Origin: Otatea glauca
Lineage: Eukaryota; Streptophyta; Magnoliopsida; Poales; Poaceae
Direction: 5' to 3'
Length of the DNA: 64,000 nt
Assembly (NCBI GenBank): GCA_036346275.1
Contig: CM070720.1
Coordinates: 5,991,278 to 6,055,277 of the forward strand
Part shown: one piece after another, positions 8,420 through 21,100 of the stretch
Position numbering within the stretch: the stretch's first letter is position 1
How the letters are laid out: each line of letters begins with the position of its first letter
Translations under genes and position numbers: made by a program
Notes under the pieces: model-generated
The model's database searches: none
The model's input: the letters and a program-made list of their open reading frames with translations, nothing else
What the model was told of the DNA's origin: nothing

Positions 8420-11400
8420 ATGGACTGAAACTGGATGTACGCTGAGAACCATACGAGCGTCGAGTACATTAATGGCGTCTCTGCTTTTAGAAAAGATGCA
8501 GAAAAGGATATGTTGAACAAGGGGGTGGAATTTATGCCTTGTCCATGCATTGACTATGAGAATCTGAGGATGTTTCGAAACTCAGCGCAGAACGAAGCAC
8601 ACTTTATTCTAGTGGTTTCAAAAGGAGTATATATGTTGGACCAGTCATAGTGAAGAGCAGATTATACAGGAAGCAAGTAGTATTAACATCGTGATGAGAA
8701 GGAGTATGTAAAATTCTGGGGCTTGATGGATGACTTAGAGAAACATTTGTTCCCGGGCTGCAAGTCCAAATATACAAGGTTGTCATCTGTGCTTGAACTA
8801 CTAAAATTAAAGGCAAGCAACGGTTGGTTCGACAAGAGTTTCATGGTGCTGTTAGGTCTATTAGCAGACTTGCTTCTGGAGGGAAACGAAATGCTAACAA
8901 TTACCTACGAAGCCAAGAAGGTTCTTTGTCCCGTGGGAATGGAAGTAGAAAGAATACATGCAAGTCTGAACAACTGTATCCTCTACCACAAAGAGTACAT
9001 AAACTTGCATGTTTGTTCAGTGTGCAACACATCCCAGTACAAGCATAATGATCAATCAGATGATGACGATGAGAGCATCGTGGTGAAGAAATGACTTCCT
9101 GGTAAGGTGGCATGGTATCTGCTTGTAATTCCCCATTTGAAGCATTTATTTGCGGACCCAAAGGAGGCAACACTGCTTTGCTGGCGCTCGGATGAGCGTA
9201 AGAATGATGGAATGCTAAGGCACCCTACTAATTCCACCCAATGGATAAACATCAATAGGAGGTTTCAAGAATTCACTACGGATCCGATTTATATAAGGTT
9301 TGGATTGAGTACAGACAGAATGAATCCTTTCGGTAACATGAGCAACCGTCATAGCACTTGGTCTGTGAATCTCTATATCTACAACCTTCCTCTTGGTTGT
9401 CTATGAAGCGAAAGTACATTTTATTGTCTATATTTATCCATGGTCCGAAGCAACCTGGGTACGATATTGATGTGTACCTAGCACCATTGGTGGAAGATCT
9501 GAAAACACTGTGGGCTCCTGAGGTACTGGTATGGGATGCTCACAAACAAGAGTAAATCACTTTGGACTGTCTATTGTTTTTCACCATAAATGATTATCCT
9601 GCTATTGTTAACCTGTCGGGCAAGAGTACAAAAGGAGCCAAAGCCTGTACTCATTGCTTAGATGATACAGAGAGTATGTGGCTGAATCACTTGCGCAAAA
9701 CTGTGTACATGTGTCACTTAGGTTTCTTAAGAGGAATCACCCATACCACAAGATGAAGAAACAATTTGACAGAATGAACGAAGACGATTCAGCTCCAAAG
9801 TCTTTAAGCAGGATAGATGTTCATGATATGGTTAAGAAGTTGGATGTCGTGCTTGGAAAGAGACATAAATCGAGGACCCATGAGAAGAGCATGTGGAAGA
9901 AGAGATCAATATTTTGGGACCTAACTTATTAGGAGTACCTAGAAGTTTGACACTATATCAACATCATGCTTGTAGAGAAGAATGTCTGTGATAGCTTGAT
10001 TGGTCTCTTACTCAACATTAATGGCAAAACAAAAGACGGTATCAACGTACGGCTTGACTTGATCGATATGGGCATCAGACCTGAGTTAGCATCGAAAGAG
10101 ACCAATAAAGGCTGAACGTACTGCGATTCTGCTTGTTACACTCTATTCAAGGCCAAGAGAACTGAACTGTACCAGTGCTTGCATAGTGTGAAATTTCCAT
10201 CTGGTTACTCTTCCAACATGAAGAGATTTGTTTTGTTGTAAGATTTGAGCTTAACTGGCATGAAGTCTTATGATTGAAATGTGCTTATTACACAGATGCT
10301 ACTTGTCGCAATGAGAAGTATTTTATCGAGCAAGTTCTGGGAGACAATCACAAGGTTGTGTTATTTCTTTAACACAATTGCTCAGAAGGTCATCGATCTC
10401 GATGGACTAGATGCTCTACAGGGCGAGATGGTGATGACTCTATGTAATCTTGAGATGTATTTCCCTTCGTCACTTTTTGATATCATGGTCGATCTCATTA
10501 TTCACCTTGTGAGGGAGATAAAGATGTGCAGGCCCGTGTTCCTACGTAACATGTACCCATTCGAGAGGTATATGAGAATTCTCAAGTCCTATGTACGGAA
10601 TCGATCTCAACCCGAGGGTAGCATTGTCGAAGGTTATGCAACCGAAGATGTCATCGAATTTTGCGTGGATTACATGGTTCAGGTTGAACCGATAGGTGTG
10701 CATCGATCCCGCAATGATGGGACTCTCTAGGGTATTGGGACCATCAGAAGGAACGCAATTATGCCTAATCCTACTGCGTGTGCTAAAGCCCATTTCATGG
10801 TTTTACAACACATGGCTATACTGTCCTCGTATATCGATGAGCACAAGAACTGGCTATGGTAAGAGAATCTATCACGGTAGGAGTCCTGGATCATCAGACA
10901 AGATAACCTTCAGTTCAACATATAGTTGAAGTAGCGACGACCAACACTGGAAGCTCGTCAGGTGATACGCTGACATGGTTGGCAAAAGGGCCAACATTTA
11001 CAGTTGTAACATGGAAAAGATACAACTTAAATGGGTACATATTTTAAATGAGAGATCAGGACATGAAGAGTACAAACCAGAACAACGGTGTTCACATAGA
11101 TGCACTCAATACCTCTGGGTCGACGATGAGCTCCTACGCTGAGTTCATTGACGAAATTTGCGAGCTCGACTACATACTATTCAAGATCCCCTTATTTTGG
11201 TGCCGTTGGGTTCACGTGCAGCACGTAAAGGTTGACAAGGATGGCATCACTATAGTGGACCTCGAACGTGTCGGATACCAAGATGAACTATTTATACTCG
11301 CTAACCAAGTTGTTCAAGTCTTCTATGTAACTGACATATCCAGCAAGAAGAGCTACGTGGTTCTTCATGGAAAAAAAGGATTATCGGAGTTGAGAATGTA

Positions 11401-11544
11401 GTAGATGAGGAAGAATACAATCAGTTTTATGAGTTGCCTCCTATCGAAAATAGCATCATGGTCCAGGAAGAACGACCTAAGGAAGCTAGCTACACACCCA
11501 TTGATCACCATGAAGGGCTATTTTTTATACAAAAGAATAAGTAA
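8420..11544 (+). pseudogene. CACTA TNP2-like transposase with C-terminal DUF4216-like region, decayed
   Basis: ATG at 8420 opens the transposase-associated domain but meets TGA at 8426. The sequence continues NWMYAENHTSVEYINGVSAF and GVEFMPCPC to about 8650. Further segments in shifting frames follow: LFPGCKSKYTRLSSV (about 8750), FADPKEATLLCWRSDERK then IRFGLSTDRMNPFGNM (9107-9400), a segment with VYLAPLVEDLKTLW (about 9470), YPAIVNLSGKSTKGAKAC (about 9600), and MYPFERYMRILKSYVRNR (about 10550). 11048-11544 resembles DUF4216 (FWCRWVHVQHVKVDKDG). At least several frameshifts and stops make it non-functional. Recognition is from remembered TNP2 motifs. Confidence 0.88.
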
Positions 11545-11844
11545 GTGGAGTTATGATGAGGTCGTCATATTTATTTTAAGTGTACCTGTATTTTAATGTC
11601 AACCAGCTAGCTATGAATATGTCTGGTCAATATATACCTTAATTAGTATTGAGACGTATGTATTGTAAATAATGAGATGTATGTATTATAAACAAATAAT
11701 GAGATGTATGTGTTATAAATTATAAACAATAACCCATAAATTATAAACCATGCAAAAACTATAAATTATAAACCACCTATAAACTGTAAATTATAAACCC
11801 TAAACTATAAAGTAATATTAACTTGAGTAAAATTAAAAAAAACC
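11545..11844. other. AT-rich intergenic stretch inside the CACTA, no gene
   Basis: The stretch holds short repeats of ATAAATTATAAACCA and GAGATGTATGT and no coding potential on either strand. It separates the transposase relic from a patch of subterminal repeats. Confidence 0.6.
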
Positions 11845-11915
11845 TCCTCATAGACAGTTTTGGGCATGAACTCATCTCATCACAGACGGTTTAGGCCCAG
11901 GACCGTCTGTGATGG
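11845..11915. repeat. internal patch of CACTA subterminal repeats
   Basis: Motifs CATAGACAGTTTTGGG, CATCACAGACGGTTTAGG and the inverted ACCGTCTGTGATGG match the repeats at 7260-7560 and 22080-22360. Nearby GC-rich sequence begins immediately after. This could be the original left part of a 3' subterminal region into which gene sequence was taken up. Confidence 0.7.
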
Positions 11916-12374
11916 TCTCCCGCCAGCTCTTACCACCCGGACCTCCAACCCCCAGGCGCATTGTCTCCTTCCCGCACACGGCCTCCCTACACCTGCACAT
12001 GTACCCTAGCCCTAGCAACCTCCGCCCGCACCCGTTTGCCGATAGCCTTCCTCCGGCCGCCCCCTGGTGCCTTTGCCCCATCGACCTTCGCCAGCACCCG
12101 CTTCGTCTCCCACTCCGGTGACCTTACGCCGGTGCCGCAAGTCCCAAGGTGCCGCGTCTCCTTCTCCCTTCCGTCTCCTCTTATCCCGGCCAGATCAGAA
12201 ATCTTGGGTTTATAATAGGTGGATCTGAAATCTTGAGGTTATTATGAACTAGTAGACCTCTTCGGTTCACCGACTTGGCTATTCTTTTGGATTCTGGCGA
12301 ATCTAAGATTCTTTGGTTCTCTGACTTGGCAAAGATCTATATTCTCTTTAAAAAGTGTGTGGGCATGAGGTAGT
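11916..12374 (+). other. GC-rich, 5'-exon-like segment of unknown origin
   Basis: 11916-12200 is C-rich (CTCC, CCGC and CACC runs) and sharply different from its AT-rich surroundings, like a grass gene leader or first exon. It has short overlapping open frames (for example from 11961 to 12215) but no recognisable domain. After about 12200 it turns AT-rich, like an intron start. It may be the 5' end of the gene whose exons appear at 18140-21757, but that link is only inferred. Confidence 0.35.
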
Positions 12375-13319
12375 CACTACTACAGAATAGCACATCATTG
12401 CCGATTCCAAAACGCCATCACTGCCGGTCATTGGTGCCGGCAGTGATTGGTCGGCAGTGATACTCGGGGATTATCACTGTCGGCTCAGGAACCGGCAGTG
12501 ATAAGGATTATCACTGCCGGTTCTACCTACAACCGGCTGTGATATTGAACTATCACTGTCGTGTCAAACCAAAATCCGGCAGTGATGGTAATTATCACTA
12601 CCGATTATACATAAAACCGGCAGTGATATCGAACTATCACTGCCGGGTTATACCAAAATACGACAGTGATATGTACATATCACAGCCGGTTTTATCCAAG
12701 AACCGGCAGTGATAAGCCATGCACCAAATATTTTTATTGCATATTTTTTGTGCAATATATATATTTTTATACAATTGTTTATAAAGTGTCCATATATAGT
12801 ATATAAAGCATCGTTCAAATCATAATTCAAATATATCCATATATATATATATATAAAGCATCGTTAAAATCATAATTCAAATATATTAAATTAAGCATCA
12901 CAATATTTTGTTTTTACAATGATTTTTTACAAATGTAGTTCGACTACATCTCATCTCATCTCATTCACTTTGATTTTGCACCGGTTACAGTAGAAGGAGT
13001 CGAAGTAGGCATGTCACGGGTCTAGATCGAAGGAATGAGGGCGATGAGGCTACTCGTGGAACTCACGTTTGGATTGATGACATCATCATGAATGAATCCG
13101 GCGATCTGTTCTTGAATTACTATTATTTCTATCAGTAATAATTTATTGGTTCTCAATTTGGAGTGCTGTTATTGAAAAGAGAGAAAGTTAATTAATGATG
13201 ATATATGTTAAATGAAAAAAAGTAGGCATCAATGTGTAATTATGTACCATGGCTTCGTTATATCCCACAGTCTCCGTGATAATTGAATGTAAATTTGTAC
13301 ATACATAGTATGCACATAA

Positions 13320-14370
13320 ATTGTTTCCCTGGTCCTGCCTCATGTTGCTGAAAGGATTCATCTCATCCGTACTCAACCCGAACCTTATATTCCTCACATC
13401 ATATGCAAAGTGCTTCTTATATTTTCTGTCGATGTTCCTCCATTACACAGAATCAGCAGGGTGTCTGAGCATTCCATCCTTCTTACGCTCTTCGGCGTGC
13501 CATCGTAGCAATTGGGCATGCCTTTTGTTCGCAAACAATTGCTTTTGACGGGGGATTATAGGGAAATACCACACCACCTTACAGGGGATCTCTTCTTCTT
13601 ATGCTCCACCCTGACATCATCGTTATGGATATCATCGTTGCCCTTATACTACTTTGCTTTGCAAACAGAACAGGCATCCAAGTCTGCAAACTTATTGCGA
13701 TACAACATGCAATCGTTTGGACATGCGTGTATTCTTTGTACTTCTAGTCCCAACGGGCAGACAACCTGCTTTGCCTGGTACATAGTTATAGGCAACACGT
13801 TACCCTCTGGAAGCAAGTCTCCAAAGAGACATAACAGCTTAGTGAAGCTCTTATCGGATCAACCATTGGTTGCCTTCAACTACAGTAGTGTAAGCACGGT
13901 ATGCAATTTTTTTTTCTCCTCCTTGCAGCCCGGGTACAATGGTGTTGTGGAGTACTCTACCATACGATGAAACTTTTGAAACTCTCTTTCACTCGTGAAG
14001 TCCCCCTCCCCATCACACAACATTTGATCCAGATCGTCATCGTGGCTATCGACAAACGTATCTTTGACCGCCGTCATATTGTTGTCTCCATCATCTTCAA
14101 CAATGTGTTGCCCTTCATGTACAATCTCATCTTCACCGTGCTCGGTCCAATAGGTATAGCCAGGCTTGAAACCCCTTCGAAGCAAGTGTGCACGTATCGA
14201 CTCTATGGTAGAAAACAACTTCTCATTTTTGCAATCAACGCATGGACAACACATATAGTTCGCCAGATTCTTCGACTTGTGCGCCACAGCCGTGTTTACA
14301 AAACAAGTCACACCATTAAAGAACTCTGCGCCGCAACGGTCCGTGTCATACATCCACCCTCGGCACATCT
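13320..14370 (-). pseudogene. truncated TNP2-like transposase of the nested CACTA
   Basis: The minus-strand ATG near 14370 opens MCRGWMYDTDRCGAEFFNGV with the cysteine motif CCPCVDCKNEK, the transposase-associated domain, continuing to YSTTPLYPGCKEEKKKLHT (about 13900). After frameshifts, 13320-13560 carries the conserved IRFGLSTDEMNPFSNM block. Everything downstream of that (the catalytic part) is missing, so the element could only move with help from another transposase. Confidence 0.88.
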
Positions 14371-14449
14371 ACAATTAATTAAATCAAACATCACATAAGC
14401 ATATAATTACAAATAACAATATAATTGTAAATGATAAGATTTAAAAATC

Positions 14450-14900
14450 CATGTAGCAATTTTGACTATATTAAAATACATCAACCTTTTTTCATTATGT
14501 AAATATCCATCTAGCAATTTTTTATTATTTTATAAAATCAAAATAATTGTAAATACTTAGGATATATTTTTACTATATTAAAATACATCAATCTTTTTTC
14601 ATTATGTAAATATCCATCTTGCAATTTTTCATTATTTAAAAAATAATAAATAATTGTAAATAGTTAGGATATATTTTGACTATATTAAAATACATCAACC
14701 TTTTTCATTATGTAAATATCCATCTAACAATTTTTTATTATTTCAAAATTTGAGCATACATCAACCTTTTTCATTATGTAAATATCCATCGGTCAATTTT
14801 TTGTTATTTACAAAATTGAAAATAATTAGGATATATTTTTACTATATTAAAAATATCCATGTAGCAAGTTTTTAATTACTTTAATAATTGATAATATTAA
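14450..14900. repeat. tandem repeat, about 107-bp unit
   Basis: The core AAAATACATCAACCTTTTTT followed by CATTATGTAAATATCCATCT starts at about 14473, 14580 and 14687 (107-bp spacing). Shorter or decayed copies follow at about 14755 and beyond. The array lies between the transposase start and the right subterminal region of the nested CACTA. Confidence 0.85.
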
Positions 14901-15630
14901 TGTTGCAATTTTTTAATTACTTTAATAATTGAAAATAAGCATAGAATTGAAAGTACACGATATATTTGTAAATAATTAGATTTGCAAATGTATCTTGCAA
15001 TTTTCATTATTGCAAAATTCATCTAGCCATTTTCACTATTAAAAAATCCACTAAATCACTGAAATGAATAAGAATTGTAATTATCAAAATCTAAAGCAAT
15101 CTATAATGTAAAATCAAACTACAAATATAATGTAGATCAAATTACTAACCTTGAAGAGAAATAGATATGAATTTTAATACAATTTTTCAGCAGTAATTCG
15201 TCACAATAAATGGAGCAGAGATGCCTCTCTTTTATGCTCGATCGGTCGGGGGAAGGGACGACCAGATATATAAAGGACTTATCACTGCCGGTTCTGCGCA
15301 GAACCGGCAGTGATAAGCTCAGATTGTGCGTGAAAATAAAATCAGGCGGGAAAATAAATATCACTGCCGGTTCTGGTGTAAAATCGGCAGTGAAAATGCC
15401 AATATCGCTACCCGTTGATAAAAGATTCGGCAGTGATATGTCACTACCGGTTTTAGATATAAATCGGCAGTGATATCTGGTTATCACTGCCGGTTGGTTC
15501 CACAAACCAACAGTGATAAGTTCTCCTCCCGGCTTAATTTTCGAACCGGCAGTGATATGTTATCACTGTTGGCTCTATCCCAACCGGCAGTGATATGCCA
15601 GCAAGGATTGCCTGTTCTGTAGTAGTGAGT

Positions 15631-18139
15631 GGGCGTGAGGAATTTGCTAGCAAGGGTGCAGAGTTCAGGAAGAGGTTGGCTTGGATTATCCTAGGATAGG
15701 TAGCTATCCAGATCTGCAAGTGCAAAATAGGTTCTTGTTTCCTTTACATTAGGATAGGAGCGTCAGTGGAATGCATTACGTAGTTTCACTTGGGTTTTAT
15801 AATGTCATTTCCAAATATGAAATTTGGAAATTTGATTGCGGTATTGTTCTTTGATAATTAGTACTTCATTCGTGTACACAGTGGACAAACTGGAAGATGT
15901 GGATCGTTTTATTTAACAAATTAGCTTGTGCTATTAGATTGTTCTCAAGAAACAGAAAACTGATAGTGCAAACCTCTCAGAAGACGCATTAGGACCTGTA
16001 AGGAGTGTCGTTGGAATGTTGTCGAAGTTCCATATTTTAGGGACTTGTCAGACTTGTCATATACTCATATGCTTTCGTAGCAAGGATGGGAATTCAAGGA
16101 TGAGTAGATAACCTCTTGTTGTGGGCTTTGGCTTGGAGAGTTGAAACAGAAAATTCGAAACGCATTTCTAAGAACCATACCTCTGTGTTAGAAATGGAAT
16201 ATTCGACACTCAGTCACAAATCACAAGTGTGGTGGGTGGAGCTTTTGTGTATTTACATGTAGCTTTCAGCAACCCATTCATTAGTTCTTAAGCGAAGATT
16301 ATGCAACATTTGATTTATAAAATGGTAAGACAGCCATATATAAGTTATGATTTCATTGTTGTTACATAATTACATTCCAAATGATAGCATATCTATGACA
16401 TTGCATGACATATAAGTTATGATTTCATCCTTTTTTAAGTACAAGCCAATCTAGATAGTTTAGACCTATTGGCGGAAAGTTTGACAACACATATTAATTG
16501 TTGGATATCAAGTAAAAAAGTAGTAGTAACCAAATACGTAAAATATGTTTGTTTTCAATAAAACCATGACATTCAATAGTTTTCACCATAGTTTTGATAA
16601 CCCACTATACCTTCTTTCTGGGAAATATGACAACATGATGATAATCACGATTTTAAAACATTGTCAAAAATACATGAAACTCAATGGGTTAGAGCAATTG
16701 AGATGAATCAGATAAATACATGGAGCTTTACTTTTATATCTAGAACCATCCTTTCTCTTTCATGACACATATTCTCTGATGGTTAAATTTCATTTTTACC
16801 TTTTTGGGCAGTCAATAGGATGTGAATGCATGTTCAATGTGAGTTACTTCGATGCCATTGTAACTTCATTTATCTAATCATTTCACCCAAAAACAGGTTG
16901 AAGAAATCATTTCTTGATTCTATTTTGCTAACATCAATATACCCAGTCTTTGGTTACCATTATATAGTTATATCCAATTTTCTTGTTGACTGTAGCTGGC
17001 TTGCGTGTTAAATGATAGAATGTATGCTATGGAGCGAATTATATTGATTTATGCATTGCAAATGCCTTTTCTTGTGGATCCACTTTCTAGTCACTCCATT
17101 TCTTATGTTTCCTAGTTGTAGTTTGTATGGAAACTAACAGATGCAGATGTGACTTGCAAGTGTCTGTGTATTGTATTTTGTCTTCAGGACAAATAAAGTT
17201 GCTGATGCCACTAAGTATAAGATAAAGCCTTTAGTACTTGTTACAGTGTTTCCTATAGCCAAAGCCTTTCTATACTTAGCAGCAAAATAGATTCAGCTAG
17301 CATTAGCTAATTTGCTTAGTAGTAACTTACAAGCCTTTCCTTCCTTTTGGTCATTCTATTGATTTACTTAAAGGCACTGTGTTTTTACATGATTCTTCAC
17401 ATTGTGGTTCTTAATTGTTCCTGTAATTCCTTTTAGGTTATTATGTCAAATTGAGCATCATACTAGTTTTGAGCTTTCAGAATCTATGACTAAAGAACAG
17501 CAACAAATAACTTAATTTGATAACAAATAACTTGTCAGCTGGTATGGACTCTTTGAACTCTTAATTGGTTCTCTACTCATTCTCACTCTTTGTTACCTTT
17601 TGAATGCTCGATGATGTAATTAGGGTCTCTACAAGTTCATTTAAACAATTTCAGTAGCAAATAAGGCCTTGAACTATGAGATTGATGTTCATATGATTAT
17701 CACTACATGTTTCGAATATAAAGAGATAGTGTGCATTAGCTTCCTAAATAGCACCATCTAGCTGTTAAGCATATGTGCATTATCTTAACACCTAGATTTT
17801 GTCATTACTGAATTAAGACCAAAATTTTACACAACCACCAATGTCATTACCATGTACTTGCACTTAATTTATAAGATCGTAATTTTGAATCTGCAGTAAT
17901 CTGAACTTTAAGAACCTTTTAGTCAATATTAGGTTATAAATTTAATTGTCTTGGGGACCTTGCATGTGAAGTGGCCAAATATTTTTATTATCTTGGGGAC
18001 CTTGCACGTGAAGGGGCCAAACAATTTAAATGTCTTGGGGACCTTCTCATAGTTCGTAACATAATTTAGTAAGGTAAGAGTTCAAGGCCTTATTTGCTTA
18101 GTTATTTCTTTAAGTTCAATTGTGATTATTTGACCCTAG
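15631..18139. other. noncoding, intron-like stretch between the nested CACTA and the gene exons
   Basis: This is AT-rich sequence with no convincing ORF. It contains a small minisatellite at 17948-18050 (three copies of a 42-bp unit beginning TCTTGGGGACCTT). The composition fits an intron of the gene fragment that follows, but no splice chain can be proven from sequence alone. Confidence 0.4.
17948..18050. repeat. 42-bp minisatellite, three copies
   Basis: CTTGGGGACCTTGCATGTGA and near-identical sequence recur at 42-bp spacing (about 17950, 17992, 18034), the third copy being truncated. Confidence 0.8.
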
Positions 18140-21100
18140 GTGCAGTGGAGGTAAGAGATTAATCTCTAGCAACCCTACACCTTGTGGTGAGGAGGCTAAA
18201 GGTCCAACTACCTTTAGTAGCCCAACACCTGAGAGCACTCTGTCCATAATCTATACTGTTGTGCAAAGGGGTTAGACTTTATAGTCTTTGGCAACTTGAA
18301 TGTGGCGAAAGTGAGCAAAGTGACCTCTTCTCTTTCCTTATTCTAAACATAAAAATCTTTTTAGATTACTCGAGACATCGTTCAATGTCTACAGAGCTTG
18401 TGGAGGGCCACACAAGGACTCATCTCAGCTGAAGCACGTTTGTAAGTTTCCAGTATCCGCTAATATGCAATAATCATTCACACTCCATAATAATACAACC
18501 AGAAATAACCTATTATATTTTGGCAGTGCTACCAGCAGCCACTACTGTAATGTGTCAGATTCTTCTCAAAGTCTTGGAATTCTCCGTGCGTGTATTTGGT
18601 GGACTTTCCTGTGATCTGCAGAGTCAATTTTTTCTGTGTGGGAGTTTTTCCTGGCTCCTCCCTCCCTCACCCGATTTCTTCTCTCCTCCCACACCCCACT
18701 CTATTTCTCCTCCATTTCCTGGCTCCTCCTCCTCCCCTCATGGCTTCCTCCCCTTAGAGCTCTCCTCCATGGGCACCTCCCCTTGGTGCTCCCCCAGCCC
18801 GAGCTGCTCCTCCTCCAATCTCTTAGTTTCCACCCAAACTGAAATGGAGGTAAGATCTTGAGGTAAATCCTAGGGTTTTGGTCCTGCTTGTTGGGTGGTG
18901 GAGTTCCTTTTCTAGGGGTTTGAGTTTGAGGTAGGATTAGTTGAGGATTTGAGTTGAGAGGGATTGTTCTGTTTTTGGGTAGATTTTGTCACTCTGTTAG
19001 GGTTCGACTTTGCAGATTTTAGAGGTGTTTTCTGAGGGTACGACTAAAGTGAAAGTTGTAGATCTCTTTCTTGCGATTCAATAGAGACCAAGAACTCTCA
19101 ATTTGGTTCAGCCTTTTGAAAGTTATGCTCGTTTTACCGCAGACTGCACTGGATATGCTGGCAGTCGAAACGATTATAGTAATCTGTTGATTAAGCCAAG
19201 TTAGAGGCCGAGTTGGAATTTTTTCAATACTTATAAAAGATGGGAAATTTACTGTAGATACTTAAAATGCCTTCATTTGCATGATTTAGAGTTGTATAAC
19301 ATTAGTTATGCCCTATTGAATGCGCTGTCCAGAACAGCCTCTTTGCTTAAAATTTAGAGATTGGGCATTTTGCTGATTCGAGGTTCAGATCAAGAATTGG
19401 GGTTATTTTGTGCAGTCCAAAGGGGTTGGTTGTTGCAAAAGTTGTAGAGCTTTATCTTAAGTTTGATTAGAGCTTAATAACACTAATTTTGGTTTAGCGG
19501 TTTAAAAGTTATGGTCGTTTTAGTGTTGGCTGTCCTGAATGTGCATGAGTTGGTAACTGAAAGTTTGAACTGCTGTTTAAGATTAGATGTAGATCAATTG
19601 AGAATTTATATTTGCCTAGAGAAAGTTAGAAAATTTCCTATAGAATAATAAAATATCCTTGTTTGCTTGATTTGGATTCAATAATCAAAAGTTATGCTAT
19701 TTGGAAGTTCGTTGTCCTGAAATTAGAATTGCTGAAAGTTTAGAAATTTGGATAGAGATTCAGAGTGAAATTTGAGGGTTTTAGAGTCAGCTCCCGAATG
19801 AATGGCTATAGGGTAACTGTTGGTTATCCTCTTTTGGTCATTTAGAGCACAATAACTCAAAGTTTGGTTTATCCATTTGGGAGATATGCTCATTTGCACG
19901 CTTGCTGTCCAGAATTCTATTTGTTAGGTTTTGGGGCTGTTTTGGGGGTTGGGTGTAGAAGTGTTGTATGTTATTATGAACAATATAGTCTTTGAAAAAT
20001 GAGTATGCAAATGTTATTTTCAGGTGGTGTATCTTCGGGAGTAGCTTCATCCTCATGCCACTCCACTCCTCGCGGTTAAAGGCAAGTACATCGGGTGATG
20101 TTTGCGATTGATTTGAGTGTTTTGGTGTGTAGATTAGATGATCAAGTATGTTTTCTAAGGATTATGTATATGAGAAGTTTAGTGTAGTTTTTAGCATTAA
20201 AAAGGGGTGTAATTGCTATCTTAATGCCTATGATGGAAGTTGTAGGTAGCAATTAGTCCCAAAGTGGTCCCTCTCTGGAAGAATCGGAAGTTCCGACCGT
20301 TTGGGTTGGGAGTTCCGACTGGTTGGATCGGATGTTCCGGTATGGAGACCGAAAGTTCCGGTTTGACTTGAGTACACCCGGAAGTCCCGAATTTGTCGTG
20401 GGTGGTTTTCGTGAATTGTGCAGGTAGAGAATGCATTCCAAACTTGTGATGATGAGGATGAATGAAGGATAGCAAATGAAAAGTGAGTATTTAATTGCAA
20501 TTGTTGCATTGCATTATGGATTGTTACAGGTGATTATGTTTATGATGGTGCAAATGATAAGGTGATGAATGTAAGTATATGATGACGTGCATGTTTATAT
20601 TCATGTTCATGTTTTATGCTTATAAACATTGTCAATTGTATATGTGTATTCATGATGGAAGAAGCGACCCATGTCAATGTGGGCCTCTGTGCTCACACGT
20701 AGTGAGCACAAAAGTTCTACCTCGTAGTCCCATCCACAAAGATGGATGGGAGCGAGTCAGTAAGAGTAGGCACCCTCCACGGGATGGAAGGGGATGAGAG
20801 GGTGTACACTGACGGGCGTGCACTCAGTATACCGGTACAAATGATGAAAAGGTGCATGAGCATAAAAGCATACAGCATTGCATTGCTAATATTGATTAAG
20901 GAATAATGTGAAGAAGGTTGAGACATTGAGTTGTGAACTCTATCACAGTTGATAAATGGGTTGAAATTGGGAAATGATTTGGATATTACCGCTTTGCATA
21001 CTTGCTGAATTTAAGTAAGTTATGTAGTTAAATTATTCGTCTCAAGCTATGCTATTTAGCTATGTTTATGTTCTTCGATGTACTTATTGAGTCTTAGACT

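Larger units (their letters stand above)
12375..15627 (-). mobile_element. nested CACTA element, internally deleted, TSD AGT
   Basis: The left terminus is CACTACTACAGAATAGCAC and the right terminus reads, in reverse, CACTACTACAGAACAGGCA. The flanking triplets AGT (12372-12374) and AGT (15628-15630) match, as expected of the 3-bp duplication made by CACTA elements. Subterminal regions (12400-12720 and 15270-15600) carry many TATCACTGCCGGTTC motifs in both orientations, a family different from the host CACTA. The only coding remains are on the minus strand. At 3253 bp it is too short for an autonomous element. Confidence 0.93.

Noticed and set aside
12400..15600. CRISPR-like array of regularly spaced short repeats
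   Set aside because: The repeats occur in both orientations at irregular spacing at the two ends of a CACTA element; they are subterminal transposase sites in a plant genome.
20221..20509. Overlapping minus-strand open frames of 62-93 codons
   Set aside because: They arise from an internal repeat (GGAAGTTCCGAC-type) in the putative solo LTR; no domain.
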